DNA from: Terriglobia bacterium
GTDB taxonomy: Bacteria > Acidobacteriota > Terriglobia > Acidiferrales > UBA7541
DNA length: 64,000 nt
Reading direction: 5' to 3'
NCBI GenBank assembly: GCA_020073705.1
Contig: JAIQES010000037.1
Span: forward strand, 1-64,000
Both the position numbers and the translations under genes were made by a program. The stretch's first letter is position 1. Each line of letters opens with the position of its first letter. This document shows, piece by piece, positions 25,127-33,988 of this stretch. A model generated the notes under the pieces. It saw only the letters and a program-made list of their open reading frames with translations. It did not search any database and was not told where the DNA came from.

Positions 25127-25609
25127 CTAATTGCCTTGCCCCGCTGACTCAGAGGGTCTGCCGAAAGATTGCGACCAAGAACAAACCGCGTTCATGTCTT
25201 CCGACGAAAGCCTGGATTCTTTATGCATCATCCGGTATGAAAGGGGTGGCATCCCTCCATCCCGAACTTCCTTGCAGATTAATGCGAGGTGCTCGGTTGC
25301 TGCCTCTGGGCTTTTTTGTGCCTCCCAATCTTGGAAATTGATGTGATTGCGCCCCTGATTTACGTCACTGGTGATTAGCCACGAAATCGGCGCAACATGG
25401 CTATACCATGGCCATACGGTCTCACTCGAATGGCAATCGCCGCAAGCGCGCTTCAGGATGAACTGAACCTGCGGGGGCACCTGGACATGCGCCTCAAGCG
25501 ACCTCGATGGAACCACCGGCGGATTCGTCCGTTTGGGTTGAACCAATTGCGCAAAAACGAGCAGAACAATCAAAGCGAGAACGACTCGTTTCACCCGGAC
25601 CATGTTCAT
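25127..25609 (-). CDS. Haem-binding-domain protein with CxxCH motif
   Basis: 160 residues. An N-terminal hydrophobic anchor/signal (VKRVVLALIVLLVFAQLV) is followed by RACGDCHSSETVWPWYSHVAPISW, the signature of the haem_bd (DUF) domain. The single CGDCH at ~56-60 would hold a c-type haem. PPLSYRMMHKESRLSSEDMNAVCSW completes the domain. The protein is periplasmic and membrane-anchored, and often of unknown electron-transfer role. It stands alone. Confidence 0.85.
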   Translation of the reverse strand: MNMVRVKRVVLALIVLLVFAQLVQPKRTNPPVVPSRSLEAHVQVPPQVQFILKRACGDCHSSETVWPWYSHVAPISWLITSDVNQGRNHINFQDWEAQKSPEAATEHLALICKEVRDGGMPPLSYRMMHKESRLSSEDMNAVCSWSQSFGRPSESAGQGN

Positions 25610-25853
25610 TGAAGAATCCCCATTCCCAGCATTATCTCCCAGCCAAGACCTGGCATACCTGGAATTGCCTCCGCAAATGTACGCTAAATACGAGAATTGA
25701 ACCTAAGTCTACCTTGTTCCAGCCGATTCACAAATGGTGTCTTTTCTTCGCGCAATTTCAATCATGGATGCAGGGTACCGATTCCAGTTGCCTGCAATAT
25801 TGGAATCGGCCTACCATGATGGCTAGAACTGTTCCGCCCGGGAGGTGACCCCC

Positions 25854-26288
25854 ATGAAAGTTCTGGATTTAATTCAATCGCGGCAGGAGATTTTCTCCGT
25901 TCAAGAGGACGCCACCATCCACGGTGCGGCTCGTTACCTGCGAGACCGCCGAGTGAGGTCTGTGGGCGTGCTCGATGCCGCAGGCCGGCTCACCGGCGTC
26001 GTATCGCAGAGTGACATTTCAGATAAAGTCGCGGCGGAGAACAAGTGTCCCGCATGGATGCGCGTTTCGGAAATCATGTCACGAGGGCTGGTTGTGGTCC
26101 GGCCGGAGATGCCACTAGATGAATGCCTGCGCCTGATGGAAAAACACGGCGTCTTTCACCTGCTGGTTGTGGAAGAGTCGGGACGTTTTCTTGGGATGAT
26201 CTCTGTCGCGGACCTGCTTCAGGTCATTGCTTCGGATCACAAGGCCCGCGCCGACATGTTTGAGGCGTTCGCGTTTCCGCAAAGGTGA
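25854..26288 (+). CDS. Tandem CBS-domain protein
   Basis: 144 residues from the ATG at 25854, which has a GGAGG site 8 nt upstream; the GTG at 25845 is unlikely. Two CBS motifs fill the protein: residues ~8-65 (DATIHGAARYLRDRRVRSVGVLD, GVVSQSDISDKV) and ~75-135 (MSRGLVVVRPEMPLDECLRLM, GMISVADLLQVI). Such stand-alone pairs bind adenosine nucleotides and act as energy or redox sensors, but the effector here is unknown. No partner gene is adjacent on the same strand. Confidence 0.92.
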   Translation: MKVLDLIQSRQEIFSVQEDATIHGAARYLRDRRVRSVGVLDAAGRLTGVVSQSDISDKVAAENKCPAWMRVSEIMSRGLVVVRPEMPLDECLRLMEKHGVFHLLVVEESGRFLGMISVADLLQVIASDHKARADMFEAFAFPQR

Positions 26289-26322
26289 ACGTCAAGCTTG
26301 CGGAGTAGGCTGAGTTGCAAGC

Positions 26323-26646
26323 TTATACTCTGGCCAAAACTTTCATCAGCTGGTTTAAGATTGCCCGTGGTTTCTGCCCCATGGAAGTAAACTCGACCCC
26401 CATGCCTTTGTTTCGCTGAGAATCGCGTACAATCGCGCGCGCACGCACTTCACCACCCGGCACTTCGAAAATCATCCGAATTGTATCGCCCACCGGAGGA
26501 GGTTCCGGAGTCGTGATGAAGAGTCCCCCAACGGCTAGCACACCCACGCGGGACACCTTGCGAATGCCGGAGTGCTCCCAGGCCACCAACATGCCCTTCG
26601 GCAACCCCACGCGCTCATAACGACGGATTTTCTTCTTGGTGGACAT
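26323..26646 (-). CDS. PilZ-domain protein
   Basis: 107 residues consisting of one PilZ domain. It begins with basic residues RRYERVGLPKGMLVAWE, which fill the place of the RxxxR c-di-GMP motif only loosely. The SxxGG-like VSRVGVLAVGGLFI follows, then typical strands (GDTIRMIFEVPGGEVRARAIVRDSQ) and GMGVEFTSM. c-di-GMP binding is plausible but the motif is degenerate. The gene converges on the CBS gene, 34 nt apart. Confidence 0.8.
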   Translation of the reverse strand: MSTKKKIRRYERVGLPKGMLVAWEHSGIRKVSRVGVLAVGGLFITTPEPPPVGDTIRMIFEVPGGEVRARAIVRDSQRNKGMGVEFTSMGQKPRAILNQLMKVLARV

Positions 26647-26824
26647 GATTGCTCGTTTCCTAAGAGCCTAACCTGCGCGCCTTTCCCGGAAAATTATGAT
26701 TGACAAGAATTGTCCTAAGAGCAACGTTCCGTCGGAAAGGGCGAACCCTCGTGTGCGGCATGAAACCCGCCTCTCTTCTCATGCTGTAAGCCCTGCTTGA
26801 ATTGTGATAAAACCAACGGACGGA

Positions 26825-28114
26825 ATGCATTCTGAACCGATTTTATCGGATGTAGGACGGCGTACCCGCCGCCGCATTGCTTGGCGGCTTCTGCCTTTTC
26901 TTTTCGTTCTCTATTTCATCGCCTATCTAGACCGAGTAAACGTCGGTTATGCCGGCCTGGAGATGTCCGTCAACCTGGGTTTTACGGACCGAGTGTTCGG
27001 TCTGGGCGCAGGCATATTTTTTGCCGGTTATTTCCTGTTCGAGATTCCGGGAGCGCTCATCGTGGAGCGCTGGAGCGCCCGGCGCTGGATTGCCCGCATC
27101 CTGATTACCTGGGGACTCGTCACCACCCTGGTTGCCCTAATCCAAACGCCGATGCAGTTTTACGGCGCCCGGTTTCTCTTAGGGGTGGCGGAAGCCGGGT
27201 TTTTCCCCGGCATCATCGTCTACCTGACCCACTGGTTCCGGCATGAGGACCGGGCAAGGGCTGGAGCACTGTTTATGACGGCGATTCCTGTCGCGAACGT
27301 CATGGGTTCTCCGCTCGCCGGCTGGCTGCTGGGAGTGCATTGGTTCGGGATTCCCGGATGGAGATGGCTGTTCCTCCTGGAGGGGATTCCGGCCGTGCTG
27401 CTGGGTATTACTACCCTGTTCTACCTGACGGATTGGCCGCACCAGGCCAATTGGCTGCCACCGGAAGAGCAGGAATGGATCACTGTCGAGCTCCAGCGCG
27501 AGAAAGAAGCAAAGGCTGGCGCAGCAGGCGCCTGGACCATAAGGCGGGCACTCGGCAACCGCGAAGTGATCTTGCTGGCGTTGATCTATTTTCTCGCGCT
27601 CATCGGACTCTACGGATTTAATTTCTGGTTTCCGACGATTCTCAAACGCGCGACCGGGTTGCCAAACCTCACGGTGACCTTGCTGGCGGCATTGCCCTAT
27701 CTATTGGGTGTCGTTGCCATGCTCTGGAATGGCTGGCATTCAGACCGCACGGGTGAACGCCGCTGGCATACGGCTGTGATCTTGGCCCTGTGCGGCGCGT
27801 TCATGGCTCTGGCTGTGGGCTTCCAGGCCAATCTCTGGGCGGGGCTTGGATTGCTGGTTCTGTCAGGTGCGTGCACGACGGCTTTCATGCCGAGCTTCTG
27901 GCAACTGCCCACGGCCATGTTGAGTGAATCGGCGGCGGCGGCGTCCATCGGCCTGATCAACTCCGTCGGAGGTCTGGGAGGTTTTGTCGGCCCCTATTTT
28001 GTGGGCTACCTGCGTACCCTCACAGGTTCTTTCAGCTTCAGCCTGATATTCTTGGTTGCGGCGCTGTTTCTTTCTGCGGCTTTGATATTAACCCTGCGGA
28101 TCGAACGGAGTTGA
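26825..28114 (+). CDS. MFS transporter, anion:cation symporter (ACS) type
   Basis: About 429 residues; the ATG at 26825 is used, with an in-frame GTG at 26804 also possible. Twelve predicted membrane helices are visible. The opening RIAWRLLPFLFVLYFIAYLDRVNVGYAGLEM and 'ERWSARRWIARILITWGLVT' are typical of the ACS family (tartrate/phthalate/glucarate permeases). 'GWHSDRTGERRWH' is the loop between helices 8 and 9. Substrates of the family are organic anions such as sugar acids or aromatic acids; none can be chosen here because no catabolic genes are adjacent. Confidence 0.9.
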   Translation: MHSEPILSDVGRRTRRRIAWRLLPFLFVLYFIAYLDRVNVGYAGLEMSVNLGFTDRVFGLGAGIFFAGYFLFEIPGALIVERWSARRWIARILITWGLVTTLVALIQTPMQFYGARFLLGVAEAGFFPGIIVYLTHWFRHEDRARAGALFMTAIPVANVMGSPLAGWLLGVHWFGIPGWRWLFLLEGIPAVLLGITTLFYLTDWPHQANWLPPEEQEWITVELQREKEAKAGAAGAWTIRRALGNREVILLALIYFLALIGLYGFNFWFPTILKRATGLPNLTVTLLAALPYLLGVVAMLWNGWHSDRTGERRWHTAVILALCGAFMALAVGFQANLWAGLGLLVLSGACTTAFMPSFWQLPTAMLSESAAAASIGLINSVGGLGGFVGPYFVGYLRTLTGSFSFSLIFLVAALFLSAALILTLRIERS

Positions 28115-28274
28115 GATCTCAAACCGTGAGGAGTGGATGAGCTGTAGAGACGTATCCCAGGACACGTAAATGCAATCCTCGATTGCCTTCAGCTTGGTTC
28201 GAACTACCATTGTGTGACTACGCAACTCACCCTCGGCTGAGTCTTGCTCCAAGTTCACGGTTCAGATAATCTCG

Positions 28275-28958
28275 ATGACTGTGAAGAAAGCAGCCCGCAA
28301 AGGTCCTTTACAGGTTTGCCTGCTTTCGCCGCACCCCTTGGTGCTCAGCGAATTCGAGCGCGTGCTCACGAATCCCGGCTTCAAGCTCATTTCGCAGCAG
28401 CTTGAATCGACGCTCGGGCCGGACCTGCGCAACCTGCAGGTGCCGCGCGCAGTTATCTATGTCGTGGACGCTCACGTCGCGCGGCCCGCGGCCGGCGCGC
28501 TGATCTCCAATATTCTCGACCACCACACCGAGGCGCGCATCATCGTTGTAGCCGAAAAGTTCGACTCCGCAGAAAGCTATTCGTTGCTTCAGATGGGGGC
28601 CAAAGGGCTGCTCACCTACGAGGAAGCGCGAGAGCAGCTGCCGCGTGCGCTCCCCCTGGTTGCCAATGGCGGATTCTGGGTTCCACGGGCCGTTCTTTCC
28701 GGGTTTGTCGACTCGATCCTAGGCGGATCCCACGGCCGCCGCCTGAAGGCCGATACGTCAGCCGACTTGAGCCGCCGTGAACAGGAAGTTCTGAATTTGC
28801 TGCTTGAAAATCTGGCCAACAAAGAGATTGGAAACAAGCTCAACATCTCCGAGCGCACCGTGAAATTTCATGTCTCAAATTTGCTTAGTAAGTTTGGAGT
28901 CCGCCGCCGCGCCGATCTCATCCTACTTTGTTATCAAAAGCGTAGCGCTGCCCCATGA
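28275..28958 (+). CDS. NarL/LuxR-type response regulator
   Basis: 227 residues. Residues ~12-125 look like a receiver with weak conservation; the candidate phospho-Asp is in IYVVDAHVARP (~D64). The acidic pocket near the N-terminus (usually DD) is replaced by LLSPHPLV, so phosphorylation is uncertain. The C-terminal LuxR HTH is clear: LSRREQEVLNLLLENLANKEIGNKLNISERTVKFHVSNLLSKFGV. It has no adjacent histidine kinase and is probably an orphan or atypical regulator. It precedes the nucleotide-sugar genes by ~150 bp on the same strand. Confidence 0.88.
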   Translation: MTVKKAARKGPLQVCLLSPHPLVLSEFERVLTNPGFKLISQQLESTLGPDLRNLQVPRAVIYVVDAHVARPAAGALISNILDHHTEARIIVVAEKFDSAESYSLLQMGAKGLLTYEEAREQLPRALPLVANGGFWVPRAVLSGFVDSILGGSHGRRLKADTSADLSRREQEVLNLLLENLANKEIGNKLNISERTVKFHVSNLLSKFGVRRRADLILLCYQKRSAAP

Positions 28959-29110
28959 CGTGAGCGTTACACGCGGTCCCGGTTGACGCCCGCGGATTAG
29001 CAACTGGGGCACAAAGGGGTGTGGCGCCGCTTTTGTGTGCTGGGGAAGGTTGCTATAGTCAGCGTTCGTCACGCGCGAAGTGAAATTCGACAGGAGTACA
29101 CAGGACTTCA

Positions 29111-30466
29111 ATGCCTATTGATCGCAAGCCGGAATATTTCAAGGGCGCGCAACTTCGCGTCGGAATTATTGGGTGCGGGTACGTCGGGCTGCCTCTGGGG
29201 CTGCGGTTTGCCGAAGCTGGGCACCGCGTCACAGGGTTTGACACCGATCCGGGCAAAGTCGAGAAGCTGAACCGCGGCCAGAGCTACATCCAGCACATCC
29301 CGCAGAACAAGATCCAGCAGTTTGTGCAGTCCAAGCATTTCGGCGCCACGGCCGACTTCTCGCGGCTGGCCGAAATGGACGCGATCCTGATCTGCGTGCC
29401 CACGCCGCTGGATCAGCGGCGCGAGCCGGACTTGTCCTACGTCGAGCAGACGGCGCAATCGATCCGGCCGCACCTGCAACGCGGGCAACTGGTGGTGCTG
29501 GAATCGACGACCTATCCCGGCACGACCGAAGAGTTGGTGCTGCCGATCCTGGAAGTGACCGGGATGAAGTGCCCGATCGCGCACGGGCCGGAGAACGAAC
29601 AGATCGGGACGGATTTCTTCCTGGCGTTTTCGCCCGAGCGCGAAGACCCGGGCAACAAACAATACGGCCTGGCGCAGATTCCGAAAGTGGTGGGCGGGGT
29701 GAACCCGCCATCGGGGCGCGCGGCGGTGTCACTGTACGCGCAGATCGTGGCGCGGGTGGTGCCCGTCAGCTCGACGCGCGCGGCCGAGATGGCCAAGTTG
29801 CTCGAGAACATCTTCCGGTGCGTGAACATCGCGTTGGTCAACGAACTGAAACTGCTGATGACGCGCATGGGCATCGACATCTGGGAAGTGATCGACGCGG
29901 CGGCCACCAAGCCGTTCGGGTTCATGCCGTTCTATCCGGGGCCGGGTCTGGGCGGGCATTGCATTCCGGTCGATCCGTATTATCTGTCGTGGAAGGCGCG
30001 GGAGTACGATTTCGCGGCACGGTTCATCGAGCTGGCCGGAGAAGTGAACACGGCCATGCCGTATCACGTGGTGGACTCGGTGGCGGCGGCGCTCAACGAG
30101 CGGCAAAAGGCGTTGAAAGGTTCGCGCGTGCTGGTGTTGGGCGTGGCGTACAAGAAGGATGTGGATGACCTGCGTGAGTCGCCTTCGCTGAAGATCATCG
30201 AGCTGCTCTCCGCGCGCGGCGCCAAGATCGACTACAACGATCCGTACTTCGCGGAAATTCACAAGATGCGACACTACAATTTCGAGGGCATGAAGTCGGT
30301 GGCGCTCGCTCCCAAGATGCTGGCCGACTACGACTGCGTGCTCATCGCCACCGATCACACCAGCTATGACTGCCCGATGATCGTTGAATCCGCCCAGCTC
30401 GTCGTCGATACGCGCAATGCCACCCGCCGCATCGCCCGCCACCGCAATAAGATCGTCCTCGTTTGA
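29111..30466 (+). CDS. wbpA: UDP-N-acetyl-hexosamine 6-dehydrogenase (WbpA/WecC-like)
   Basis: 451 residues. The NAD-binding GIIGCGYVGLPLGLRFAEAGH is followed by ICVPTPLD and ESTTYPGTTEE, then FSPERED. The catalytic Cys is C284 in GLGGHCIPVDPYYLSWKA. YPGPGLGGHC together with KLLENIFRCVNIALVNELK places it with dehydrogenases acting on UDP-GlcNAc or UDP-GalNAc (WbpA/TviB/WecC) rather than UDP-glucose. It oxidises the C6 of the sugar nucleotide to a uronic acid for O-antigen or exopolysaccharide. Only six bases separate it from the GmhA-like gene. Codon third positions are strikingly G/C-rich from 29.3 to 30.2 kb compared with neighbouring genes. The exact substrate is not determinable from sequence alone. 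Confidence 0.9.
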   Translation: MPIDRKPEYFKGAQLRVGIIGCGYVGLPLGLRFAEAGHRVTGFDTDPGKVEKLNRGQSYIQHIPQNKIQQFVQSKHFGATADFSRLAEMDAILICVPTPLDQRREPDLSYVEQTAQSIRPHLQRGQLVVLESTTYPGTTEELVLPILEVTGMKCPIAHGPENEQIGTDFFLAFSPEREDPGNKQYGLAQIPKVVGGVNPPSGRAAVSLYAQIVARVVPVSSTRAAEMAKLLENIFRCVNIALVNELKLLMTRMGIDIWEVIDAAATKPFGFMPFYPGPGLGGHCIPVDPYYLSWKAREYDFAARFIELAGEVNTAMPYHVVDSVAAALNERQKALKGSRVLVLGVAYKKDVDDLRESPSLKIIELLSARGAKIDYNDPYFAEIHKMRHYNFEGMKSVALAPKMLADYDCVLIATDHTSYDCPMIVESAQLVVDTRNATRRIARHRNKIVLV

Positions 30467-30472
30467 AAGAAT

Positions 30473-31060
30473 ATGGGCGCGCATATAGAACAAATCCGCG
30501 CACAACTCCTCGAAAGCTGCCGGGTGAAACAGAGCTTCTCCGACGAGTTGCTTGCGCGCATCGAGACATTTGCGGTGCGCGCCGCCGAAGCGTTCGCCGC
30601 GGGGCGCAAGCTGATTTTTTTCGGCAATGGCGGGAGTGCGGCCGACGCACAGCATCTGGCCGCGGAACTGGTGGTGCGGCTGCATGCGGACAGGCCGGGA
30701 CTTCCAGCCCTGGCGCTGACGACGAATACCTCTGTTTTGACCGCCGCTGCGAACGACTATGGCTTCGAACAGATCTTTTCGCGGCAGATCGAATCGCTGG
30801 TTGAGCGCGGAGATATCCTGGTGGCAATCTCCGCCAGTGGTACGAGCCCGAACGTCGTGCGTGGAGTGGAAGCCGGAGCGCGCCGCGGCGCCTTTCGCGT
30901 GGCATTGACCGGCGAGACGGGCGGCGCGCTCGCGGATAAAGTCGATTTGCTGCTGAACGTGCCTTCCCATGACGCGCAGCGCATTCAGGAAGCTCACATC
31001 ACGATCGGGCACATTGCTTGCTCGCTTATCGAACAGATTCGCTTCGGGGAAAAGACCTAA
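30473..31060 (+). CDS. gmhA: SIS-domain phosphoheptose isomerase (GmhA-like)
   Basis: 195 residues. The SIS-domain motifs of sedoheptulose-7-phosphate isomerase are present: LIFFGNGGSAADAQHLAAELVVR, ILVAISASGTSPNVVRGVEAGARRG, and a C-terminal EAHITIGHIACSLIEQ containing the active-site E and H. GmhA starts ADP-heptose synthesis for LPS core or S-layer glycans. It directly follows the sugar-nucleotide dehydrogenase, which supports a surface-polysaccharide role. DiaA-like SIS proteins are related, but this context favours GmhA. Confidence 0.88.
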   Translation: MGAHIEQIRAQLLESCRVKQSFSDELLARIETFAVRAAEAFAAGRKLIFFGNGGSAADAQHLAAELVVRLHADRPGLPALALTTNTSVLTAAANDYGFEQIFSRQIESLVERGDILVAISASGTSPNVVRGVEAGARRGAFRVALTGETGGALADKVDLLLNVPSHDAQRIQEAHITIGHIACSLIEQIRFGEKT

Positions 31061-31209
31061 ACGCCGGACGCTGGCAGGAGAGATCTGAGGCGCTGAAAAA
31101 TTAGAGGGTGTGAGAGCTCACGCGTTGCCTATCTGGATCGTTTACCGATTGAGTGTTTCGTATTGGCATTATCTTGTCAGAATGCGCGCATTGGCCTAGC
31201 GTAATCCCA

Positions 31210-31608
31210 ATGTCTACTTGGAACCCAAGAATCGGCGGGCCTGTATCAGCCCAGCGGCGCAGCCAGCGCGTGTTCGTCAGCGTTGCAATCACGGTGCGCA
31301 ACGAGGGCGGAAGCAAAGACACAGCATTCGAAGAGGAGACACAAACCCTCGTGGTGAACGCGCACGGGGCATTGATCGGGCTCGCTGCAAAAATTAAAAA
31401 AGGACAAATGCTGCTGTTGATGAATCACGCTACGCGGGAAAAGCAAGTCTGCAAGGTGGTGTACACAGGTCCGGCATTGGGCGGCAAGGCCCAGACCGGC
31501 GTTGAGTTCACGTCAAGGTCTCCGGATTTCTGGCGTATCGCATTCCCGCCGGAAGATTCGGATGTGCCCCAACAATCGCCCGCTATCCGCGAGAACAAGT
31601 TACTGTAA
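31210..31608 (+). CDS. PilZ-domain protein
   Basis: About 132 residues from the ATG at 31210 (MSTWNPR); a GTG at 31153 would add 19. The c-di-GMP-type motif QRRSQRVFVSVAI holds the RxxxR arginines. A shortened loop 'TQTLVVNAHGALIGL' stands in for the D/NxSxxG motif (here N-A-H-G-A). The rest follows PilZ strands (KKGQMLLLMNHATREKQVCKVVY, QTGVEFTSRSPDFWRI). It is close to the EPS genes, so it may link c-di-GMP to polysaccharide production, but the loop is degenerate. Confidence 0.78.
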   Translation: MSTWNPRIGGPVSAQRRSQRVFVSVAITVRNEGGSKDTAFEEETQTLVVNAHGALIGLAAKIKKGQMLLLMNHATREKQVCKVVYTGPALGGKAQTGVEFTSRSPDFWRIAFPPEDSDVPQQSPAIRENKLL

Positions 31609-31694
31609 ACCCTGTATGGATTCCGCTGGACGGAAGGGCAGCCCCGCAGCAGACGAATCCAGGAAACGGCGGCGAGGCGATGCCGCTGGCGCGC

Positions 31695-32519
31695 TCAAGG
31701 CAAATGGATGAGTTCGATGCGGGAGGTGCCAATTGGGATATCGGCTTCGATGAGCACGGGTGTGTGGGCCGCATCCCTGGCGATCCAGAGCCATAAGCGC
31801 GTATCGGTCATTTCCTTGCCGTGGTCGAATAACCGGATGGCGATGCGAAACGCGGAGAAATCTCCCGCGGGGACGTGAACCACACCTTGCGGCGTGTCGA
31901 TTCGCGCCACGGTGTCATAGAGGCGCCGTCCGTCGAAGACGGTTGCCCGGAGTTCCGGCGTGCGCTGCCAATCCGCGGCGCGAAGAGAATAGAGAAAGTT
32001 GATGGCGTCGCGCGTGCCAGGGACAACGCGCAGTGCCGTGACCTCCTGGGGAGCGGGGTCGGCATCGGTCGTCATGCGATAAAGCGACGTCTGTTCCTTT
32101 CCCTGCTCGTGGAGATACATCTCATATTGCAAGGAAAAGAGGCTGGCAACCGAAGTGTAGGAATCGAACTGGTCATCAATGGCGAAGAGCAGGCGCATGG
32201 TATCCACGGTGTGCGCGGAGGCACGAAAGTGCCACGCAAGATGCCCAAAGAAACTGCTCTGTTCGATGACGGAGGTTTCGATTTTCGCGGCATTCACGGC
32301 GTACTTCGAGAACAAAACGCGGTACTCGAGAGTTTCACCCAGGCGGAACGGCACGGGGGCCACAACCGGTGCTGCTGCTGCCGACGATGTGCGGGCTTTG
32401 CCGCGCGGCTTGGAGCGCTTGGATTGCTGCGCCGGGGCCAAAGACGCGCACGCCAGTATCGCCGCCAGCAGCGCAGCGCCAGAAGCGATTCGTAGATGTT
32501 TTGTATACGCGCGAAACAT
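31695..32519 (-). CDS. Exported DUF3108 protein
   Basis: 274 residues from MFRAYTKHLRIASGA, with an AAGGAA site 5 nt before the ATG at 32519; the upstream GTG/ATG frame to 32591 is not needed. A signal peptide ends near LAPAQQ and is followed by a basic/Ala-rich linker. Then comes the DUF3108 domain: FRLGETLEYRVLFSKYAVNAAK, WHFRASAHTVDTMRLLFAIDDQFDSYT and DFSAFRIAIRLFDHGKEMTDTRLWLW. DUF3108 proteins are periplasmic beta-rich proteins of unknown function, possibly linked to lipid or envelope processes. No partner is obvious. Confidence 0.82.
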   Translation of the reverse strand: MFRAYTKHLRIASGAALLAAILACASLAPAQQSKRSKPRGKARTSSAAAAPVVAPVPFRLGETLEYRVLFSKYAVNAAKIETSVIEQSSFFGHLAWHFRASAHTVDTMRLLFAIDDQFDSYTSVASLFSLQYEMYLHEQGKEQTSLYRMTTDADPAPQEVTALRVVPGTRDAINFLYSLRAADWQRTPELRATVFDGRRLYDTVARIDTPQGVVHVPAGDFSAFRIAIRLFDHGKEMTDTRLWLWIARDAAHTPVLIEADIPIGTSRIELIHLP

Positions 32520-32762
32520 CTGATTCCTTCGAAGCGGCGAAGCCGGGACGCCGTTGCCCGCTCGGGCATGCGGACCCTGAGAGCATGACATCGTCCGGGA
32601 GGCACGCTATAGTAAAGAGTACAGAAAAAGCGCCGCGGAAACCAGTTACGTCGTGCTGATGATTTCGGAGTGGGGTGTCGTCATCGCAAGTGCCTGAACG
32701 CGGGATTGCTGTGCGGTGAGTTTTCCGTGCATGGCCGGGATTTTTCGGAGAGGAGCAAATGG

Positions 32763-33713
32763 ATGCGCTACCTGGTAACGGGGGGCGCGGGATTCATCGG
32801 TTCGAATACGGTGGACGAACTGGTGCGTCGCGGCCACAACGTGGTGGTGCTGGACGATCTGTCGAGTGGAAAGGCAGAGAACCTCGCCAAGGTGAAAGGG
32901 AAAATTCAATTTCTACAGCATAGCATCACGGATTTAGATAGATTGCGTGAGGCGTGCCGCGGAGTGGACTACGTAATACATCTGGGGGCGCGGACGTCTG
33001 TGCCCCGGTCGGTGATCGACCCCCTCGAAACGAACCGCGTTAATGTGGACGGGACACTGAACGTTCTGGTGGCGGCGCGCGATGCGAAAGTGAAGCGCGT
33101 GGTCTTCGCGGGTTCTTCGTCCGTATATGGGGAAACATCAACCTTGCCAAAATGTGAAAACATGCCCCCGGCTCCAATTTCTCCGTATGGCGTGTCGAAA
33201 TTCGCAGGCGAGATCTACGGACTGGTATTTCAGCGGGCGTACGGGCTCGAGTTTGTTTCGCTGCGGTACTTCAACGTGTTCGGGCCGCGGCAGGACCCTG
33301 GGTCGCCTTATTCAGGTGTGCTGTCGCTATTCAACGCGGCGGTTCTAGATGGAACACAGCCGACCGTGTACGGAGATGGAGAGCAATCGCGCGATTTTAC
33401 CTATGTCGGGAACGTGATCGAAGCCAATCTGCTGGCATGTGAAGCGAGACAAGCCGCAGGACTCGTCATCAACATCGGCACCGGAATCCGCTACACGCTG
33501 AATCAGACGCTGGCATTACTCGAGAAAATTACCGACCGACCTGCAAAGGCGAAATACATTCCGCCGCGCGAAGGAGACATCCGCGATTCTCAGGCGGATA
33601 TTACGCGGGCGCGAGATGTGCTCGGTTACAACCCACGCGTCGGATTTGAAGAGGGCTTGCAGCGCACCTGGGAGTGGTTTCGCACCGCCCAGAATGCGCC
33701 CAGCCGCCCCTGA
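32763..33713 (+). CDS. NAD-dependent UDP-hexose/HexNAc epimerase (SDR extended)
   Basis: 316 residues from MRYLVTGGAGFIGSNTVDEL. An AGGAG site 8 nt upstream of the ATG at 32763 decides the start. GxxGxxG is in GGAGFIG, and the catalytic Ser/Tyr-Lys set is in AGSSSVYGE and SPYGVSKFAGE. The NVFGPRQDP and DGEQSRDFTYVGN blocks are typical of WbpP/GalE-type 4-epimerases. WbpP-like enzymes interconvert UDP-GlcNAc and UDP-GalNAc and would pair with the WbpA-like dehydrogenase at 29111-30466. Epimerase is confident; the exact sugar is not. Confidence 0.88.
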   Translation: MRYLVTGGAGFIGSNTVDELVRRGHNVVVLDDLSSGKAENLAKVKGKIQFLQHSITDLDRLREACRGVDYVIHLGARTSVPRSVIDPLETNRVNVDGTLNVLVAARDAKVKRVVFAGSSSVYGETSTLPKCENMPPAPISPYGVSKFAGEIYGLVFQRAYGLEFVSLRYFNVFGPRQDPGSPYSGVLSLFNAAVLDGTQPTVYGDGEQSRDFTYVGNVIEANLLACEARQAAGLVINIGTGIRYTLNQTLALLEKITDRPAKAKYIPPREGDIRDSQADITRARDVLGYNPRVGFEEGLQRTWEWFRTAQNAPSRP

Positions 33714-33842
33714 TAGCTCGTGCAGTAACTTTAACCCATCCCGTTTACCCTGACGAAGGAAAAGGACACCAATCGCTGACTGAATGTCGGATGGGCCTGC
33801 CGTGATGAAAGAAGGGGCACAATCGGTGCCAGTCTTCACAGG

Positions 33843-33974
33843 TTGCGGAAAAATGCAGAATTCCGTCATTCTGAGCGCAGATTTTGCGCGAAGAATCTCT
33901 CTTAAGCTTTTGTTTTGAATCAGGAGGGATTCTTCGCTTCGCTCAGAATGACGACCAGAGGACTTTTTCCGCAA
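33843..33974. repeat. Nested inverted-repeat element between epimerase and kinase
   Basis: The outer arms TTGCGGAAAAA (33843-33853) and TTTTTCCGCAA (33964-33974) are perfect complements. The inner arms GTCATTCTGAGCG (33865-33877) and CGCTCAGAATGAC (33940-33952), and GCGAAGAATC (33888-33897) and GATTCTTCGC (33928-33937), also pair. The whole forms a long stem of about 130 bp. This is the look of a dispersed, non-autonomous repeat found in acidobacterial genomes. It sits between convergent genes and may also stop transcription. Confidence 0.8.
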
Positions 33975-33988
33975 GCTGTTCAAGCTCA

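Noticed and set aside
26701-26716. GACAAGAATTGTC palindrome upstream of the PilZ gene
   Set aside because: Five-bp arms only; no matching second site in the window to support an operator.
29729-31012. 427-codon minus-strand ORF opposite the dehydrogenase and GmhA genes
   Set aside because: It crosses two real genes and is His/Arg/Gln-rich, as expected from high GC3.
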